This document shows positions 61,169 through 64,000 of a stretch of DNA of 64,000 nt, in pieces. The number at the start of each line of letters is the position of its first letter. Position 1 is the first letter of the stretch. The DNA lies in contig NZ_JAGETZ010000001.1 in the NCBI RefSeq assembly GCF_017571495.1, forward strand, positions 620,001-684,000, given 5' to 3'. The notes beneath the pieces are model-generated. The model worked only from the letters and a program-made list of their open reading frames with translations, ran no database searches and was not told the DNA's origin. A program made the translations under genes and the position numbers. Origin of the DNA: Hymenobacter negativus. Its GTDB lineage: Bacteria > Bacteroidota > Bacteroidia > Cytophagales > Hymenobacteraceae.

Positions 61169-61253
61169 GTAGCGCGAACTTTCGGCTCGCGTCCCCGCGC
61201 CAGTAGCGCCGTCCAGGCATCGCGCGGGGACACGAACTAAAAGTTCGCGCTAC
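61169..61253. repeat. interspersed palindromic repeat, family A, copy 7
   Basis: GTAGCGCGAACTTTCGGCTC on the left; the right arm ends TTCGCGCTAC at 61253. Core CCCCGCGCC...GCGCGGGGA is complementary too. Five bases after the barrel gene stop. Confidence 0.85.
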
Positions 61254-61335
61254 TAGCCCATGCCGCAGCCCCAAAACAGCATTCCGCACCCTTAAAACGG
61301 TATTCTATAGCGTCAAACCCGCCCAGGCAGGCACT

Positions 61336-61371
61336 TTGCAAGGTCAGGCCCGCGCCTCTCCCCTACCTTTG
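61336..61371 (+). promoter_or_regulatory. candidate hemE promoter
   Basis: TACCTTTG at 61364-61371 is a full -7 match, with TTG at 61336-61338 upstream (25-base spacing, somewhat long). The -7 box ends 11 bases before the ATG at 61383. Confidence 0.4.
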
Positions 61372-61382
61372 TGCCCGATATT

Positions 61383-62408
61383 ATGCTGAAAAACGACCTT
61401 TTCCTCCGCGCCGCTCGTGGCGAAGCCACCGAGCGCACCCCCGTTTGGCTGATGCGCCAGGCCGGCCGCATCCTGCCCGAATACCGCGCCTTGCGCGCCC
61501 GCCTCTCCGGCTTCAAAGAGCTGGTGGAAACCCCCGAGCTGGCCGCCGAAGTCACCATCCAGCCCATCGACGCGCTGGACGTGGACGCCGCCATCATCTT
61601 CTCCGACATCCTGGTGGTGCCCGATGCCATGGGCCTGCCCTACGAAATGGTGGAAGCCCGCGGCCCCCTGTTCCCCGAAGTTATCAAGTCGGCTGCCGAC
61701 GTCGATAAGCTCCGCATTCCAGAGCCCGAAGAAGGCCTCGGATACGTGCTGGAGGCCCTGCGCATCACTAAAAAAGCCCTCAATGGCCGGGTACCGCTCA
61801 TCGGTTTTGCTGGCGCACCCTTCACCATTCTGGCGTATATGGTGGAAGGCCACGGCTCCAAAACCTTCTCCAAAGCGCGCGCCATGCTCTACCGCGAGCC
61901 TGCTTTGGCCCACCGGCTGTTGGAGAAAATCACCCTCACTACCATTGCCTACCTGCAAGCCCAGGTAACGGCCGGGGCGCAGGTGGTTCAGGTATTCGAC
62001 TCGTGGGCCGGCATCCTGCCACCCGCGCAATACACCGAGTTTTCGGCCCGCTACATCGCCCGCATTTGCGAGGCACTGGCCCCGCTGGTGCCCGTCACCG
62101 TCTTTGCCAAAGGCGCGTGGTGGGCCGTGCCAGAGTTTGCCGCCATGCCTTGCCGCACCATCGGCCTCGATTGGAACCAGGACGCCGCCCAGGTGCGTGC
62201 CCAGGCCGGCGACAAAACCCTGCAAGGCAACCTCGACCCCTGCGCTCTCTACGGCACCCCCGAGCAGGTGAAAACCGCCACCGAAGCCATGCTACGCCAG
62301 TTCGCCGGCGGCCCCCACATCGCCAACCTCGGCCACGGCGTGTACCCCGACACCAACCCCGACAACGTGCGCGTCTTCGTGGAAACGGTGAAGGCGTGGC
62401 GGGGGTAA
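61383..62408 (+). CDS. hemE: uroporphyrinogen decarboxylase
   Basis: 341 residues, the family length. Converts uroporphyrinogen III to coproporphyrinogen III in heme synthesis. [18 protein letters not shown] (about 19-36) holds the substrate-binding Arg residues. [33 protein letters not shown] and [13 protein letters not shown] follow, and [15 protein letters not shown] is the C-terminal signature. ATG 61383 is taken; GTG at 61371 in the same frame overlaps the promoter. It stands alone without hemL or hemB. Confidence 0.96.
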   Translation: MLKNDLFLRAARGEATERTPVWLMRQAGRILPEYRALRARLSGFKELVETPELAAEVTIQPIDALDVDAAIIFSDILVVPDAMGLPYEMVEARGPLFPEVIKSAADVDKLRIPEPEEGLGYVLEALRITKKALNGRVPLIGFAGAPFTILAYMVEGHGSKTFSKARAMLYREPALAHRLLEKITLTTIAYLQAQVTAGAQVVQVFDSWAGILPPAQYTEFSARYIARICEALAPLVPVTVFAKGAWWAVPEFAAMPCRTIGLDWNQDAAQVRAQAGDKTLQGNLDPCALYGTPEQVKTATEAMLRQFAGGPHIANLGHGVYPDTNPDNVRVFVETVKAWRG

Positions 62409-62419
62409 TTTATTGGCTT

Positions 62420-62839
62420 ATGTCTGAAGATTTGGTTCTGCTTGAATTGAATGCCCGGTGGAATTGCGACCTGCCTTTTGGTTGGGTCCCCATCATCGGC
62501 CCTGCTGATAACTCAGAGGAACTGGAGATTTATGACTTGGAAGCATTTCTTGAATGGTTCGATGCCGAAACCATCAAACTACTTCTTGCAGACATATTTG
62601 ACATAGCAACTGCCTATGAGATTGTGGAAGGGGGAGCAGTATCGTTTGTTGACTTAGGTAAATGTGTGTTTGGCTATAATGGCCTTGAACATATGTACAC
62701 CGATGCTGCATTTCAGTTTCTCCTTTATTTCTCGCATGAGGATTCCGTAACAGCAGGCGGCAAGGAATTAATAGAAGCAATTCACCGAGCTTGGCCAGCT
62801 TACAAAAGCCACTTCTGGACCCCGGCTTCCTGGCTTTAA
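62420..62839 (+). CDS. conserved-looking small protein, AT-richer
   Basis: 139 residues starting at an ATG eleven bases after hemE. Acidic and aromatic-rich ([50 protein letters not shown]), no signal or membrane segment. Codon use is more AT-rich than in hemE. No family recognised; the composition resembles small immunity-like proteins, but no toxin gene is present. Confidence 0.6.
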   Translation: MSEDLVLLELNARWNCDLPFGWVPIIGPADNSEELEIYDLEAFLEWFDAETIKLLLADIFDIATAYEIVEGGAVSFVDLGKCVFGYNGLEHMYTDAAFQFLLYFSHEDSVTAGGKELIEAIHRAWPAYKSHFWTPASWL

Positions 62840-62859
62840 ATCCAAACTGACTCTCTCCC

Positions 62860-63057
62860 ATGTTCGGCCCCATTTTTTACCTCACCCTGGCCCTGCTGCT
62901 GGGCGTCCTGTTTTTCATGTGGCGCTGGTACCTGCGGAGGCCCGAGCGCACCACGGGCGAAACCATCCTCGTAGTGCTGGCTACGCTGGGCAGCCTCTCG
63001 CCCCTGGCGTTTCTGCTATATATCTACTTTATGGGGGCAGCCGCGGGCTTGAAATAA
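62860..63057 (+). CDS. small two-helix membrane protein
   Basis: 65 residues: a hydrophobic helix (3-22), a polar loop ([13 protein letters not shown]) and a second helix (about 35-58) ending AAAGLK. No family recognised; a 20-base gap separates it from the previous gene. Confidence 0.55.
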   Translation: MFGPIFYLTLALLLGVLFFMWRWYLRRPERTTGETILVVLATLGSLSPLAFLLYIYFMGAAAGLK

Positions 63058-63086
63058 CCATTCGCTCTCCCATTCCAACTTATTTC

Positions 63087-63296
63087 ATGGACGTAAAAGA
63101 CAGCAACGGCACCCTGCTCGCCGAAGGCGACTCGGTCACCATCATCAAAGACCTTAAAGTAAAAGGCTCCTCGCTCACCCTGAAGCGCGGCACGCTGGTC
63201 AAAAACATTCGCCTCACCAACAGCCCGGCCGAGATTGAAGGACGCGCTGGTGGCAGCACCATGGTGCTTAAAACCGAGTTCCTGAAGAAGGCTTAG
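63087..63296 (+). CDS. PhnA/YjdM-like domain protein (small)
   Basis: 69 residues. [42 protein letters not shown] and the following [18 protein letters not shown] match the PhnA C-terminal domain, without the N-terminal zinc ribbon of full PhnA. YjdM/PhnA proteins are named for phosphonate genes, but their own role is not known. The start at 63087 is the only ATG that fits. Confidence 0.82.
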   Translation: MDVKDSNGTLLAEGDSVTIIKDLKVKGSSLTLKRGTLVKNIRLTNSPAEIEGRAGGSTMVLKTEFLKKA

Positions 63297-63297
63297 G

Positions 63298-63552
63298 TTG
63301 GATAGCCCGCTCATACGCTCCAAGTTTTTCTCTCAGTTGCTGCGCGTGCTGGGGTTACTCCTGCTGCTTGTGCCAATACTGCTGGTCGGCTGGTTTCTCC
63401 CTGACGTGTTTGGTATTCTAGTTGATAGTAGTGGCCGCCAGCGCCAGAAGCCCATGTCCGCCGAGGCAAAGTTCCTGTGGATGGCCTTTGCCATCCTGCT
63501 GGCCATCGGATTTATTGGCTGGTGGGCTTGGCACCGGATAGGAGTGCATTAG
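63298..63552 (+). CDS. small membrane protein, TTG start
   Basis: 84 residues from TTG (63298), one base after the previous stop. Two hydrophobic helices (about 12-32 and 56-78), polar between (DSSGRQRQKPMSAEAKFL). The tight spacing suggests an operon with the PhnA-like gene. Family unknown. Confidence 0.5.
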   Translation: MDSPLIRSKFFSQLLRVLGLLLLLVPILLVGWFLPDVFGILVDSSGRQRQKPMSAEAKFLWMAFAILLAIGFIGWWAWHRIGVH

Positions 63553-63579
63553 TTTCCTTCTTTTAAGCACCTCCACTTC

Positions 63580-64000
63580 ATGCGCAGCGAAAAAGAGAAA
63601 ATGCTGGCCGGCGAGCTTTACCTCGCTTCCGACCCCGAGCTGGTAGCCGCCCGCACCCGCGCCAAGCGCCTGCTGCACCGCCTGAACGTGACGGAATATC
63701 TCCTCACCGACGCGGCCCGCGCCATCGTGGCTGAGCTGCTGCCCAACGTAGGTCAGAACTTCTACATCGAACCGCCCTTCCACTGCGACTACGGCAGTCA
63801 TATCCACTGCGGCAACAACGTGTATTTCAACGTGAATTGCGTGGTCCTCGATGTGGCCAGCGTCACCATCGGTTCCAACGTCCTGTTTGGTCCGGGTGTG
63901 CAACTCTACGCCGCTACCCATCCGCTCGATGCTGTGGTGCGGCGCACCGTGGAGCTGGGTCAGCCCATCACCATCGGCGACGACTGTTGGCTGGGCGGCG
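63580..64000 (+). CDS. sugar O-acetyltransferase (maltose/galactoside type), truncated by the window
   Basis: 140 codons are seen before the window ends. MRSEKEKMLAGELYLASDPEL is the maltose acetyltransferase start. FYIEPPFHCDYGSHIHCGNNVYFNVNCVVLD and VTIGSNVLFGPGVQLYAATHPLD follow as hexapeptide-repeat turns, ending in ITIGDDCWLGG. It belongs to the left-handed beta-helix Maa/LacA family that acetylates sugars with acetyl-CoA. The active-site His is in AATHPLD. Confidence 0.93.
   Translation, partial: MRSEKEKMLAGELYLASDPELVAARTRAKRLLHRLNVTEYLLTDAARAIVAELLPNVGQNFYIEPPFHCDYGSHIHCGNNVYFNVNCVVLDVASVTIGSNVLFGPGVQLYAATHPLDAVVRRTVELGQPITIGDDCWLGG

Noticed and set aside
1..64000. tRNA, rRNA, tmRNA or riboswitch
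   Set aside because: I looked for cloverleaf-like and conserved cores by eye and found none; a covariance search would be needed to be sure.

Overview
The window looks like chromosomal DNA of a high-GC member of the Bacteroidota, most likely Hymenobacter or a close relative in the Cytophagales. The reasons are a secreted giant with four GEVED-type domains and a type 9 secretion (T9SS) C-terminal sorting tail, TonB-dependent receptors with a CarboxypepD_reg-like N-terminus paired with DUF4249 or GLPGLI partners, -7 promoter boxes of the TAnnTTTG type very close to start codons, and a near absence of Shine-Dalgarno sequences. The taxon is inferred from these features; no marker gene was compared. 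No rRNA, tRNA, CRISPR array, transposase, prophage or plasmid module was seen.

Layout. 1-9 kb: a DUF4241 protein, the SbcCD nuclease pair, a DUF6687-like protein, a luciferase-like monooxygenase with a 27-bp palindromic operator, and an HNH protein. 9-21 kb: a small secreted protein, a thioredoxin, a TonB receptor/DUF4249 pair, purine nucleoside phosphorylase, the 1760-residue GEVED/T9SS protein and an AraC regulator. 21-31 kb: SppA, a 21-bp tandem repeat array, RarA, a DMT transporter, a CLC channel, a RhuM-Fic protein, dihydrolipoamide dehydrogenase and a TPR lipoprotein. 31-42 kb: a geranylgeranyl-reductase-like flavoenzyme, FabG, a DUF4262 gene with one in-frame TGA, a YiiX-like hydrolase, a VWA-like membrane protein, an NAD-binding protein, an MBL hydrolase, a pseudouridine synthase, a TPM-domain lipoprotein and an alpha/beta hydrolase. 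42-52 kb: an SPFH/SHOCT plus zinc-ribbon pair, an ATP-grasp plus FCP1-like HAD pair, a small AT-richer insertion, DnaK and orphan envelope proteins. 52-64 kb: an EEP-family protein, PurE, MarC, a histidine kinase/response regulator pair, a GLPGLI/outer-membrane-barrel pair, HemE, several small proteins and a truncated sugar O-acetyltransferase.

Most of the protein content is ordinary core metabolism and envelope biology. The unusual signal is between the genes. At least four unrelated families of imperfect palindromes (about 75-150 bp) fill intergenic gaps, often supplying the stop codon of the gene on one or both sides. The best represented family has seven copies and a partly conserved core. 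A separate array of 21-bp units, with eight units in one direction and two or three in the other about a 4-bp centre, fills the sppA-rarA gap. No transposase or REP-associated tyrosine transposase lies in the window, so what mobilises or maintains these elements is not visible here.

Likely cooperating sets are: sbcD-sbcC (hairpin processing, in a genome rich in long palindromes); TonB receptor + DUF4249; GLPGLI + outer-membrane barrel; sensor kinase + response regulator; zinc-ribbon + SPFH; and ATP-grasp + HAD phosphatase.
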